This document shows positions 12,249 to 26,705 of a DNA stretch of 64,000 bases, one piece after another. The first letter of the stretch is position 1; each line of letters opens with the position of its first letter. The stretch is from Laguncularia racemosa (Eukaryota; Streptophyta; Magnoliopsida; Myrtales; Combretaceae): positions 62,001 to 126,000 of the forward strand of contig JBBMOL010000299.1 of NCBI GenBank assembly GCA_037954665.1. The letters run 5' to 3'. Under the pieces are notes generated by a model that saw only the letters and a list, made by a program, of their open reading frames with translations, made no database searches and was not told the DNA's origin. Made by a program: the position numbers and the translations under genes.

Positions 12249-14116
12249 TCAAATCCCTTTTTTTTTTTGGGGGGGGGGACTTACTCATTGTCCTACAGTA
12301 TATACTGCCAAGGAAAAAATATCTTAATCCTTGAAATTCATTTTTTTCTCTCTTTTATGTACATAATCCTCGATTTTTTTATATTTTTTCTCTTGTTAGG
12401 GGTATTTGCCTTTATTTAAAAAATGGAAAAAGAAAAAAATTGGAGATATGGGTCCGGTTTAAAACGACATATATCAACAAATGTGTGAAGGAATTTCGAT
12501 ATAAACTGTGTTATTCTTGTTCAAACGTCGGATTTTAAGAATGAGATAAAACCTCCACAGGAGTTGTGTGATGACCAAACGAAACGCCCGATTTCAATAG
12601 TTTCGTCGAAACCCCGCTTTTGCGTGCACGAAGATAATTTTGGTAAGTTTTTGTTTTGGCATATGGTAAAAGCTTCCAAGTCCAAACAGGAGTGGGGCCC
12701 TGATAGAAAAATGAAACGAGGATGACATTGATGTCCGGGTCGGTTATGGGGCGGAGAGAGGTTACCGGGTCTTGGAGTTTCGATTCGGTTGATGCGGGAG
12801 GGAGATGGACCAGGCGGGTGGGACCCACAGGCCGGGCGCATTTACTTCTGTTCTCACCGTAGGAAACTCTGACAGACAGCCACGGGAGGGAGGGAAAAGG
12901 GGTTGAAGAGCATAGGAGGAAGGCGCTAGTAATGAGGCGGTGCAGTCAACTTGTTTGATTTACGAAAGGGCGGGGTGGGGTTGGGGGAGTTGACGTGAAA
13001 TGAAAGTGAAAGGGACAGGTGCGATGGAAAAAGCTGACACGTAATAACGCGCGCAAATGTCGCTGGTCTGTTTTTCTTGGCTGCCAAAATATAAATAAAT
13101 AAATAAATAATAATTTTTAGTACTGTCGTGTGTAATCATAAAGACATAGACTCATCGTCACGTCACGGTCGATGATGGTCGTCTCTTTTCCCCCTAGAAA
13201 GCAAGAAATGTGTGTGTGTGCGCGCCTCTGGTAAAATTCGCACGGCACGATGCTGCACCACCACCACCTTTAGTCTATTTTATTTTATTTTTTTATGGTA
13301 AATTATGCTGGAACCCGATTGCTGTATATCCAACGCTTGTTAAATGCTATTTGTTTTTTTTGAATTATGGAGAGAATGAAATTGATCAAAATCGTATCTC
13401 AGAGGTTTATGAGATCTACCGATTAGTTAATATTAAGAATCATTTCTATTATCTTTATATCAAAACTGATTTTCTTTTTTTTTTTTTTTAAATGATATCT
13501 TGAAGTTGAACTAAGCGAGTGGTGGGACTCACTCGGGAGCTAGGATAGGAACAGTGACACTGACATAATGTGTGAAAAAAGAAAGGGAAGGAAAGGAAAA
13601 AGAAGAAAGGAGAAAATACAAAAGCAAAATTTACCAAAGGCTGGCAGAGGTATTTACTAGGACTCTAGGAGACGACCAGTCGGAAGGGCCATGCCATGAT
13701 GATGGCCTCTACAAATAATAATAGAAAAAGGACAAAGTGTTATCTCGCTATCAGAAAAAGAACCACCTTAAATGTCAGGCACAGGCAACTGGCATCAGGC
13801 AACAGCAACACCACACCCACCCCCCCTTTGCGTATTTTAGGCAACCACGTCAGTCGATTTTTATGTATTCTTCTGAGTGTATTTAAAAGGATAAATAAAA
13901 AGGATACAAAAGGACAAAGTGAAAGGCTGCAACTGCCTGCAATTGCAAGTACGTGTTTTGCCTAAAAATATTAACGTAAAAAAAAAAAAGGGAGAAATAT
14001 ACTTATTATGTGTATCTGGAAAGTGGTAGATGCATGGTATGATAATGCATATAATACATTGATTTGTTTTTTTGTTGGGACTCGGAGAGAGGGTGTGGGG
14101 TCCTGGAGGTGGTGGT

Positions 14117-14119
<3 letters not shown>

Positions 14120-14151
<32 letters not shown>
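14120..14151. repeat. (AT)n microsatellite
   Basis: An uninterrupted AT dinucleotide run of about 16 units, flanked by GGTGGTGTG on the left. Confidence 0.95.
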
Positions 14152-14152
<1 letters not shown>

Positions 14153-14447
14153 GGTTATATAAAAGTTATTACGATAAAAGGGATGATGATCCACTATATA
14201 TATCCAATGAATAGTTGATCATCATATAGTTATTGGAGTATAATATACTGGATGGATGGTCATATCGGAAATAAAGAAATACCTCATTGTATTTTTTATT
14301 ATTATTATTATTATTTTTTAACATATAGGCATTAGAAGACTTTACATGTAAAATGGAACTAGATATGAATCTCGTACTGTTATGGGGGTGGTGATAACAT
14401 TTAATGAGAATGGTATCTATTTTTTAATGTGTAAATCAAGGGTAACT

Positions 14448-14469
14448 AGAGAGAGAGAGAGAGAGAGAG
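14448..14469. repeat. (GA)n microsatellite
   Basis: A GA dinucleotide run of about 11 units, passing into GGGAGGGAGGGA. Confidence 0.95.
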
Positions 14470-17400
14470 GGAGGGAGGGACCAGGGAAGGGAGTAGAGAT
14501 GGTGATGCTCTCGGAAAACACGTTGAGATGCGGTTGTTTTTATATGAATGCATGAGTCAATGTCAATATCAATAAAAGAGGCGATAAGAATGGGGATGGC
14601 CACTACATTACACAACAACACAACACAATACAAGATGCTTTTTTGTATGGTAGTGGAAATGGTAAATAGTAATTGTGACGATAATAAATGGAGTGATTAG
14701 TAATTACAATATAGAGATGGAGATGGAAGCATAAGGGCGTGTTTGTGGTGAATAGGGATCGTACAGCTACACAGCAATGCATCCCGATCAGATATGGGTT
14801 GAGCCTGCGACCTTTTCAATAAAAGAAAGATGGGGGAGTGTGAAATAATGACAAATCACTCAAATTTGCCCTAATTGTTTGGCAGTGCCACTGCGCATCC
14901 AGTGTGTGGTGGATTCTTTTTAATTATGATGATTTTTTTTGGCAAGATGTGGTGGTCTTTGTTTATAATAATTATAAAAAAAAATTGAAAAGAAAAAAAT
15001 CTCCATATTTCTTAATATTAATTAATTGTACACACTTAAATATATATATGTAATTATATAAAAGGTCGAATTCCTTATTTTAAGACAAACATATAAAAAA
15101 GTGTATAATTTATTAGCTTCTTTTTTTTTTTAATGATGAATACATGTTTTCTTTTCAATTTGACCCGATCTTGTTAATTAATCCTATGAAATAGAATCCT
15201 AAGACACTTAAATTCTGAGATTATGATGAGAATGCAAGTCAGGATAATACATCCATCTTTATACTTATTTTGTTGAACTCCTTCGAAATTTGAGAATTGA
15301 AGTTAGATAATTATTGTCGATGTGGTGTATATATATGAAGAGTTGTAGAAGTTTCTTTTCTTGTTTGTGAACACGTGGCTCTCCATAATCCATTTACTAC
15401 TTTCCTATATCGAAATGTAACCTATAAAAATATTTTTGCTAGATTAGGTATCTAACTATCTTTTTCACAATGTCATCTTTTTATTGAAGATGGTTTGAAT
15501 GGATACAACTATTTACGAGTTCTTAGGTAGAAAGAGTTATTTTGTAACACAGCAATATCTTAATCCAGGAAACAAAACACCGAACAGTCATAAGTTTAGT
15601 GCATGGTGACAGTGTGAAAAAAAACATACAGGATTTCTACCATCTCTCTCTATTCATTTTACGCAACAATAATAATGTATATATTATTTACCGGGAACCG
15701 ACAGAATATTAACTATGATCAATCATCCAAATGGGAAAAAAATAAAAAGAAAAGTCATTATCCTTGCATGTCATAACATGCTTTTGATCACAGTAAAGTC
15801 TGGGCAACCGATAGTCGGTAGATATAGCTAAACTTCAACTGGATTAAAAAGACAAAAAGATGTTAACAAGGCAAGGCTCACTTTGTATGTAATAATAAAT
15901 AAATCTTAATTTGAATATATATATATATATATATTATATATAGGGCTGCGCTTTAGGAATTAGGATTTTTTCTTAAGCAAACTCCTAAGTTTTCATATCT
16001 CTTTCATAATACCTTTCTGACATCTTTTTTATTTATTTCCTATTCTAGCATATCTTATTACAATAAAACTTTTATCTTGGTAGAGCTTTCTCTTATTAAA
16101 AGGAGTGGGTGATTCTGTTGCAAAATGAATTTGAAAAAAGGGAGAAGATTCAAACACTAAGGCAGTAAAAAAAAAAACATTTAATACTTAATCAGCATTG
16201 AATTTGGTGGATCTGGCAAATATGAACAAAAAGAAAAAAAATAATATAGATCCCAATTGAAGAATTAATTCCGTAGGAAAAGGAGCTAAACTACTGCTTT
16301 TTCCTAGAAACATTGGAAGCGTCAGTTTAGGAATCAAGAGGAAAATTAAATAGGCATTTTGCAATTGATGCCCTTGGAATCAGCTCCAATTAACTGATTA
16401 AAGCTGAAAAAATAAAATAAAATAAAATCATGAAAGGAGGAGGGCAGGCAGGCATCGAATTGTCAAGAAATGTGTGATTGAAAAGAATAAAAATAAAAAA
16501 GGAGAGATGATGGGGCCACAAAGGAACAGGTACAAAAGGGACCGAAGTTAGCATTAAATAAGGAGGGTAACAAGGACAACACAAAAATAATGGAGATCTT
16601 GTTGTTGTTGGTGTGGATGTTGTGGACCCATCCATATCACAGGACCATCTGCTCCTTTATGACCAGCATCACCATGCTTCCCTCTGTAACACGTGAATCT
16701 GAATCTGATTCCTCTCTCTTTTATTTTTTTTTTTTTTTTTTCCATTCACCCGTTCTTTATATTATTCCTCTATCCTTTGGATTTTAGTTAATTAGGTTCC
16801 ATCGAAAAGTATTTCATAAACATCTACTCTCTCTTCTTTTTTTTTTCCTTTTCTTTTTGATGTATGCGCAGTAAAATAAATAGATAATTATTCATAACAA
16901 GTTAAAAACAATAAAATTTATATTCACTTAAGAGATTTATAAAAATAACTTCTTATTATCTAGCTTTTCATGAGGTTTGAATATACATCTCACAATAAGC
17001 CCTTGACCCATTAAACACACATCAATTAATGTTTGCAATCCTTTTTTTTTTTTTTTTAAATCCAGATATCTAATATATATTTATTTTATATCAGATCAAT
17101 ATATGCTTAAGATCTCGTAGGAATATTTTGATTTGATTTGAAAAACCACACTAAAAGAGGGGTAAAAGAAAAAGACTAACCTAAAAAGCCCTGAATTATG
17201 GAGCATGGCAAACATTTTTCTGGAGAAGAAAGAAAGGGAAAAACCAAAAAAAAAAAAGAAAAAAAGTCCTAATTCAAATCTATCCTGATTCATTAACTTG
17301 GATGGTTATCTTTGGCATTAGCGAAAAAGTAATTGTCAATTCCTAAAGTTATGATGGTAGATTAGATAGTTGCACAGTACAAGTTATTATTTTTGTTTGT

Positions 17401-19802
17401 TGAGTTTTGACTGGTTTTGTAATGAAAGTGACGTATACTTACATATCCAAGCTTTTTCTTGTACACAAAGGACAAAATGAACTGTCTGAAATCTTAAAGT
17501 GGGTTTTAATATGCCTAGCTACTACAGGTAGACTTCCGCCTTCGCCATCAAAAGTTGGCCACCATTTTTTCATATAAATGGAATGACACCTTTCCTGTTG
17601 GAAAAATAAAATAAAATAAAAAATTGCTTTCTACATTCACATATATCTTATTCTCTTGTGAGATAATCAAAAAAGTAAGGAAAAAAAAAAAAAAAACTTG
17701 ACAAGAAGCGTGCTTATTCTACTTTCATTTGTTCTGACTTCTTGTTGAACATTTAGTTGTTAAATCAGGGTCAGTATCATGAAAATTTCTTTATCATTTA
17801 TAAAATATATACAATCTTTTCTAAGAATTCAATGTTTATGCTATTTTCCACTTTTCGAGGTATACAAAAAACAGAGTAAAAGGGTAAGCAGTAAATTATA
17901 TTGTCTTTTGTTTGCTCCATTTCTCTTAGCTTAATAGTCGAATGCTTAGATTCATGAATTTTAAAAAGTATACTTTTAAATCTCTAAAGGATGATACGAT
18001 TCTTGAGAAAATTAAAAAAAAAAATAACATTAATTATAATAAAATATTCAAAGTTAAAAGGATAAACATGGCGATCTCTCTTTTTCTTTCTTATCAAAAT
18101 GAAAAACAGAAGAAGAAATTAGACTAACCTTCAACAGGGAATTCATCATCATGGTGTGAAATCTGGTTGAATTTCATGTTTTGTGGTGGAAAAAAAAAAA
18201 AAAAAAAAGGGAGAAAAATTCAAGGATTCCCATCATAGATGTCGGTTACAATTTAATAACTAAAAAAGCCTTTATTCTTTTTAACTTTGCCATGTTGATT
18301 TTCAGTCGTTTATCTAGAATTTTTTATTTGATGGTGTCATGGTTGGGCATCCATGTTCTTATCATAAGCACAAATGAATTGGCAACGGCCCACATGTAAG
18401 CAAAAACTATTTTACATGCATGATTGTGTGCTTTAATGGTGAAATACTGGATCCACTACGCCAAAAGCGTCCATAATCAAATCATTGAGGGTAGGGTTAA
18501 ATATAAAGATAGGATAAGAGAGATATATTTGGTGATATATATATATACTAAAGAACTAGTGAAAAGAAATAAAAGAACCGTTGTTATGATAGTTGTTGTT
18601 GTTTCGATTTGACGAGTCTATCATGTCCTTGTCTTCCATTTATTTGTTGGTTTGCGGTGGCTTTTTCTTTTACATTTCATATTTCCCCCATCACCATACT
18701 CTCTCTCTCTCTCTCTTTGTCCACAAGAATCTGATTGGGTGAAATATCAATGCACTGCCAGTAACAGGTTGCAGTTGGATTGTCAATGAACATTTTCATA
18801 CTCATCGTCTTACGTATTTATTTGTCCTTTAAGGCAAAAAAAAAGTATTGCGTGCAATAATGAATCACCACAAACTTCGGTTCATGATTATCAATTTGGA
18901 TCATTTACATTTCGATGAGTTAACCCTCCATGGTAGTATCAAAATTATGAATACCATCAAATTTGCCAATCACACAATTATTCTCCTTCAAAAATTTCTC
19001 TCCAATATAATATTTGCTCCGTTGTATCATTGCCACTCATCCAAATAATTCTTTTTAATAGATATGGTATTCTAACAGAGTCCATAAGCATCGGATATAA
19101 AAATAATTATAATTTTAAATTGATACAATAGATTGATTTAACGGGGAAATTTTATAGTGTTAAATTCTTTTTGAAGTTGTAATTACATTCTAAAATTTTG
19201 AATTGTCGTTTTAACTAGGATAGCTCTAGAATGGTACCACTATAATTTACCATTTTACATTATATAAATAATAAGTATATGTAAGTAAGAATGCATAAGT
19301 GAGAAATATTATATCACATTCTGGACACAGGCATGTCTCTCACTTTATTACGAAAACATGTGTAGGGTTCCACATATTAATTATAATGACTATTCAAGCA
19401 CACAGAGACACATAATTGAAATGAAAAAAGAAAAAGAGTTCACTGAAGGCAGTTTTCTTATTTGATGCTTTTAAATTTAGGCTGCATAATCCTGACCTAA
19501 TTGACTAAGTTGGGCTTATTAAAACCCTAAGCAAATGTAAATTACCAATGGATACATTGCGTCAACTGTGGGCTAAATTATCAAATCTGTGCACTTTCAT
19601 TGATGTGATTTTTCCGTGACGAGGTACCAAAAAAAGTTAGACAATTAATTAGTTGAAGCAGCCTGTGAGCTGGACCATCATGTGGAGTGGATGCCTATTT
19701 ATTCTTCCAATACGTTATTTTCGTAGATTCAGACGTATGGATAATCTCGTTCTTGGCTTTGACTTAAAGCATGGCGGATGTACCCCCCCAATGAAAATAA
19801 TA

Positions 19803-19825
19803 AATATATATATATATATATATAA
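19803..19825. repeat. (AT)n microsatellite
   Basis: A run of about 10 TA units in non-coding DNA. Confidence 0.9.
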
Positions 19826-22800
19826 ATTTGAATTTTCCTACCATTGCTCAACTCAACCTAACCTAACATGACGGGAGTTGGACAAAATATTTTATGGATA
19901 AATAATATAGGTTTAGCATCGATTATCCGTAGGAGAAAATTAAATGTCAACTTTTCTTAAAATCCATATGATTAGGTTTTATTAGGGAAAAAAAAAAAAG
20001 ATAGCATCATAAGAAAGAAAGAAAGAAAGATTAAACCAAAAAAAAAAAAACATTTTGTCCCGTTGAAGGTTTTGGACTAAAAATTAAATTTAATGGTTGT
20101 ATTTATCTGAAGTTTAATTAAAAATATATCTTAAGAAAGATTTAAAACTAAACCCACAAGATTAAAAATGTTTTATAACTTCTCATGATTTAAAAATGAC
20201 TTATGAGACTTCTATAGGATAGGATTGTGTTATTATAACTTAGGTATTAATATAGGGTTTTTTTTTTTATGGCGAATGACTAATTCACCTAAAAGATTAT
20301 GTATTGGGTTTAGATAGATATTTTGGACTCTAAAAATATGTCATTCCTTTCTTTTAATTATAAGAAATATATAAATAATTTAGTACCATCATTAACGCTC
20401 TAGAATTATTGCTATTTACAATCTATATAGTTTTTTAAGCAATAATTTTAGTGTTTTATCAATATTTAAGATATATGTGTATCTTTTGAAAAATTCATAA
20501 GAGATGAAGCATATTTTGGAAGTTGAGAGAGTCTAACTAATAGTTTTTTTAGATGTGTTTGTCATTACTCCTAACCTTTATGTATTTATTTGTGGGTTAT
20601 ATGCTGAAAAGTCTATTTTATGCGCGTGGTTGCTTGATTTATGATGCTTAGTCATGGTGGGGGCCTTGGGATGCTAGTGTGATTAGATTTATGACCGTTT
20701 GTTTGGCAATAAGCAATGTCTGGATACTCTATAATTAAATCATATATGATCGCATTCCCACAACACCTGCCTAAGGAAAGCAACATAACTTAGGAGGATA
20801 ATTGGGATTGTCAAAAGAGGAAATAAAATATAATGACATGTCAAAATGGGTGGTATCATGAGACGTGTTTAGGTTGAGTGGTGCATTGCACATTGGAATC
20901 CCCAACCAATTTTCTAACTCACCCCTTCACTCCAAATCATCAATCGCAACGACGACAATACATTTAATTAAATGCCAAAAACAAAGGCTAAACCTAAGCT
21001 TACGCAGCCCCATGTCTCCCTTTCTTCCTTTATTACACCAAAACGATGTGTAAACTAAACATCATTTAATTTCCTTTCCTTCCTCTTCCTACCATACTAT
21101 TATAAGTAAATAAATAATTGAGAGAGAATTAGGGGTATTTCCTATTTACTTTTTAATGTGTATTATATATCAAAAACCGTATAATGAATAACTAGCATCT
21201 CATATCCCAAAAAGTCAATAGAAGATACCTAATTTTATATGCAACTAGTCTTATAAATCTTTTAGAGAAATTTTAGAATTAAGATGCTAAAAAATGATTA
21301 TACCGTATAATCATTTTTTTTCTATTAAAATTTTATTTTTTAAAATATAATAAGAATATAGCTTAAATCAACCGTCTTGATGTCATTATCAAAAGTTTTT
21401 AACAATACTGTTAACAAGTTATTTCATATAATAAAATACTTCAATTTATAGTAAAATAAGAATCATTAATAATATAAAGTAACTATATGATTACATCGTA
21501 AAATTTTCTAATTGTTTAATATAAAATATAAGGAGACATACATTTTCATAGGGTTCTCTCTCTTCTCACCATTACCCGTTTTCCATAAGCCTGTTCCCTA
21601 TTATAATATCGTATACATCATATAAAAATATCAAAACAAATCTCAAACAACACAAGTGGGTTTGATAGACAAGGTGGGGCATTGTATGTCTAGTCTCATC
21701 GTCACGTACACACGATGCACACCTAGCCAATGTAAATACCATTGTCCAGGACAATGACACTCTACCATGTGTTTTTTTTTTTTTTTTTTTTTATCTTTAG
21801 CTAATGGGACCTAGAAAAATGTAGACCTTTTCTATCTATACATTTTCTATTAAATAAGTGTTAGGGTTAGCAGAAGCTTATTCACCACATTTAATAATAA
21901 TGAAATTGGTATTTTTCTTTCTATTATACTTATATATCTCATAAAAAAATATTTAATCAATACATTACAATATAATTTTTTTAAAATAAATAAATTTTTT
22001 TTTTTTTGGATACTCTTAAACAATATAGTCCTTTTTTTTTCCAATCAAATGTTAGTGTGTGAATTCTCCAACCCCTTATAATTCAAATGACCATAAACGC
22101 TGCTCTTTTATTGAAACCAAATATATTCAATTTCCCTCTTCTCGTTCTTTGTATACTATAGTAAGGGAGGGAGAAAAAGTAATCGTCAAAAATATGTAAA
22201 TATATCATATCCTTAACTATTATTAAAATGCTAAAATCATCTAAAAGGATTATAAATAGCGATGATAATTTTGGGCTTCGGTGATAACTTAGGACATATG
22301 TGCGTAATTTTAAAATTTACGAGGAGAAGTTAACATAAAAATTAATGAGTAGTTTAGGGATGCATTTGTGATTTCACAAAGAGAAACGTTAAGAGAAGAG
22401 GTGGGCGGGGATTAACCAAAGAGACTGAAACCCAAGTGTGTTGTCCAGTCCACATTGGCGATGGCAATTACAAGTAATGAAAGTCCATTGATGAGATAAG
22501 GGGAGTGAGTGAATGGGGACAGTGTGTACATAAAAGACTACAAAAGCAGAGCATGGAGTGTGGATCCAATCAGAGAGGCCACTCTTGTGTGGGACCCCAC
22601 AGTGGGGATGAGGAACCAAAATTTTCTTTCTCACCTTGTGAAAGAGAAGAGGGATCACTCATTGTTATACGTTGTTTGTACTATTCCATTGTCTCCCTCT
22701 TCTAACTATTGCCATTTTATTCCACTTTAAGAATCGACCCCACAAATGGCAAACCTAATATCGATATCATAACTCTCTCTCTCCCCTATACTTCGGTTGC

Positions 22801-24564
22801 ATTGTTAACCTCACGCTTCGGGTAGATAATGACAGCGATCACTGCATAAAATTATTAACTATTACAAATATTGTTTGATTCCTAAAATTCCAAAGTCTAA
22901 CTTCATTTTTCCATAACCTTTTTCGAAAATATACCAAAAATCAATGTTAAAACCCTAAAACTTATGAGGATTTATAAACGATTTAAGGTTTACTTACACA
23001 ATTTCAAAAGTTACGTAAAGATAAAATCACTCTTTAATAGTTTAAGGATTTAATTCAATGCATACCTAACCAACAGTTTAAGAGAATTGTTTGTAATTTA
23101 TTCTAAGCTTTGCATTAAATCTTAGAAAAATTATTAAATTTATTTTAATTTATGGACATCCGCATACTTCAATTCGTCTCCCCAGTATAAAAGTCGACGC
23201 ATCGCCCCAAGGATTATTTAATTTTGTTATTCGCTTGCCGGCTTAAACATAGGGAGAACCGTTTATCAAATTGAACCATGAAACTGTCAACTCTTACCTT
23301 AATAAATTACAAATAATGATGCAATTTGAGTTGCGTGAGTAAACATAAACAAAACCTTATCAATATTAAAATATCTGGTTATTGGTTGGTTAGCATACGC
23401 TGCTCTAATCCAAATTTCGTAACATATTATAAAATCAAGTACCTCGTGTGTCGGTTTTAAACAACTATTTCTCGGATGTACCTATCATTTCACTATTCAA
23501 TTTAGGTCAGAATACAATGATGTTATAGGGGGGAAGGCGTGGTGGGTCAGTGTCAATTGTGTCAAAAGTTGAGAATCTACAAATTCCCAAAAGTTAAGTA
23601 AAGAGCAGATACCCAAAAAAAAAAAAAAAGAAGCCCACTTACCTAGAAATCATATCTTACATAATGAATGAATGAATAATATATATATATACTTTATTAG
23701 GGAATTTTTTATGACCATCCCATGTGTCTACTTTAGGTTAGATGGATTTGGTGTGGGTGGATGGAGTAAAGATAAAGACACTACTTATTTTCAATTTTGT
23801 TTGAAATCACAAAACCCCACTATGGATGAAGAAGCACTAAAAAGAAGGAATAAAGAACACACAAGGAAAAGGAGGAAAGGAAAAAAAAAAAAGGGTGGGG
23901 GGGAGAAGAACTACATTCTATTTTGAAACTATATTCTAATTTCTGATCATTATGATGTGTTATTATTGGCAGTATGTGTAAAATCATCTTCCTCCACTTG
24001 GACAAGACATCAACGTTCCCTTAATATTAACATCTCCACATTGAGGTTGCATAATACGAACCCTAGCTACTTCAAAATTCCTTTCCTTTATCTTGCATCC
24101 TATGATTGTGCGTGTGTCTGTGTTTTTAATTTATTTTTTTTTTCTGTTCCATTAGCAAAGGCCATGCGGACACTCAACAAAAAGTTTACTTACCATTTTC
24201 ACAACTACATTAACAATAATTACATCTAATTATAAATTTTTGGATATTTATAGGGAATAAACAAATAAAACTTTCCATTGTACTGTGTTCATCGAATGCT
24301 CCTGAGACACTATCAATATTTTTGTTTTTGTTTTTTTCTTTTTTTCACTAAGATTTTATATCTCCAAAAAATATTAGTATCAATATTCCATTCAATACAA
24401 AATATCTCTGATGTCCATCCCATATTTTCCGATCTGCCTTATATGGGCGGGCAGCTTACGACTGTAGGAGACATATAATAACAAAAAACAATTTGAAAAA
24501 AAAAAAAAATCGTCCTATATCTTCCGTTCCTTTCATTCGCATGTGTAAATGTCAAAATATGGCG

Positions 24565-26705
24565 AGGTGGGAATGTAAACGGCGAGGGTATTGTTTGGTT
24601 TCCAACTCGTTCGTCTCGTTAAAAACCCTATAGAATAGTAGTACCCTATAAGATTTGAGATGGGTTATGGTTTTTTTTTTTTTTAAAATCCTATGAGGTT
24701 TAAGATAGGTAATAAAATAAATATTAAACCCATTAGAAAACCAAACTCAATAATATTTTTCCATATAATTTAGTTAATAAATATTAGTATATATTTAATA
24801 AAAAAATTGAAAAAAAAATTATATCAGACCAAAGAAAAGAACATGAGTCTACACGCTAATCACTACACCATACTATACAAGCTAATTGTTGAGCTCTCTG
24901 TTCTCACTTCTCTCTCGTCTAAGACCTCCAAACTCTAAAGAAGCTGAAAAAAAAAAAAACCTACAACAATAAAACTCTCGTCATCCCTCGTGAGTTGTGA
25001 CCTCATCCTCTTGTGAAATCTTTCGTCCCTCATCATTTGTACTCTATCTCTCTTATCTCCCATCATCATCGATCATCTCTCATCTCTCATCAGCCATCTC
25101 ATCTCTCATCTCTCATCTCGTGGTCGTTGTTTGGTCATCATCTCCCGTTTGGTGTTCTTAGTCGTGTGTTGTCATCGATAGTTCATATCAGATCTGAATG
25201 TCTCAATTGTCTTGATCATCTCAATCATCGTCTGGTGTCTCTCGCTTCTCGGTCGTGTTAAGATCAGATCTCACTCTCCCAATTTAGATATCAAAATGAT
25301 TTTTGGGAAAGGTAAGAAAAATAAAGGTAACAATTTGAATAATTTTTTTATTCAAGTGTGGAGTTAGTTTAATGTAAAGTTAGGTTTTGGAATTTGATTG
25401 AGCTTCATGAGATTTTTTGTTTTTTTCTGTGTGATATGTGGAGGCTTTGTAGTGGACAACACTTCTTTTTTTCAGTAGTTTAAAATTTTGAGGAGATTGT
25501 TTAATCTAAAGTTAGCTTCTTCTTTTCCATAGTTTTTTGGTGGAAATATATATATTGTTAAGTAGGAAAGTGTTATAAATTTTTTTATGCAGATTTGTTG
25601 AGACTATAATGTATGATAATAAATTTATGTTACGATAACAAATACTATAATATATACTATGCAAATTTTTTTAGACTATAATATATGATAATAAATTTTT
25701 GTTATGCAGATTTGGAAATGTATAGTTTATGTTAAGTAGGTGAAATGTAATGTTTTTGGATAATATGTTGACAATTGGCACCAACCATATGTTGTTTTTT
25801 GTCCTTTCATTTTTCATTGGTATTATAATTTGGAATACTACCTTATAGTTGAAGACTATGATGAATGATAATAGATACTTTTTTTTTTCCCATAAGAACT
25901 AGGTTTAAGATTCCGTAAATACTTTCATACCATGGTAATGACTAAACAATTTCCAATAAGTTATACGTATGTACTACATCATGGTCATGAACACCTCACA
26001 ATTTGCATAAGATACCTAAATCCTTATCCAAATTGTGATTTCATTCCAAATTTCTAATAACATTTCATTTTTATTTCCTTTAATATAATGCATATATGGA
26101 CAAATTTGATATGCCCATTGATGCACATCCCATTGAACTTGAGGAAGAGGAAGGTCCATTACCATTATCCGAATATAAAATGAAAGCACCATCAACAAAT
26201 CCCACAACCACAACAAGTTCTCAAGTAAGAAGCAATGCCGATCAACAAGATAATCCCAATAAATGTAAGTTGACTTTTCCTGTATAGAATGAGATTTATT
26301 AATTTTATGGTTGATTCAGTAATTTTTATCTTATTATAATTAAAAATATTTTTATATCGTCAACTTTATTTATTAATATGTAGACTTTTGAATAATCTTA
26401 AAATATATATAATTAAATATGTTAAAAGTACAAATATTATTTATTTTCAAGAATATAAACTATATTTTATAAAAATAATCATAATAAATAGGTAAAGATT
26501 TTAAACTAATAATAGATTTTTTTTTCAAAAGAAAATTATAACGAGTTTCGGATTACTTATTAAAACCTTGTGGGATTTGGAACAAGTAACGGGTATTTCA
26601 TGAAAAATCATATAAGATTTGAGACAGATTTAGGAATCCTCAGACAAATAACAAAATTATTGAACCCGGGTCAAACTTGTCCCGTCAACATCCTTAATCC
26701 AAAGA
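24565..26705. mobile_element. possible decayed hAT-like DNA transposon
   Basis: The left edge has GGTGGGAATGTAAACGGCGA (about 24567-24586). The right edge, read on the minus strand, has TTAAGGATGTTGACGGGACA (near 26677-26697). They are imperfect inverted copies resembling the GATGTAAACGGG-type termini of plant hAT elements. Inside are sub-terminal stretches rich in AACCC/TTGAGATGGGTT words, a CATCTCT-repeat leader (about 25060-25130), and a 63-codon open frame at 26096-26287. That frame is acidic (DLEEEEGPLPLSEY-like composition) with Ser/Thr/Asn-rich sequence. No transposase catalytic or dimerisation domain and no 8-bp duplication were found, so this is a low-confidence call. Confidence 0.35.

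Larger units (their letters stand above)
12249..24560. other. 12-kb gene-free region with scattered microsatellites
   Basis: No ORF on either strand has recognisable protein character. GC-richer patches occur at about 12,700-13,050 (with TGACACGTAA and TTGACGTG motifs) and about 22,400-22,620. A CACGTG lies at about 15,372. Simple repeats include (AAAT)n at about 13,091, (AT)n at 14,120, (GA)n at 14,448, (CT)n at about 18,699, (AT)n at 19,803 and (GAAA)n at about 20,011. I see no transposon ends, tRNA or known microRNA sequence. Confidence 0.6.

Noticed and set aside
12521..12841. 106-codon minus-strand frame in a GC-richer patch
   Set aside because: Two overlapping frames of similar length exist, with no known domain and no splice or start context.
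22590..22612. TGTGGGACCCCACA near-palindrome as a possible hairpin element
   Set aside because: The stem is only 6 bp, with no surrounding terminator or RNA structure.
25013..25261. 82-codon frame rich in Ser/His
   Set aside because: It is the translation of the CATCTCT simple repeat and has no plausible domain.
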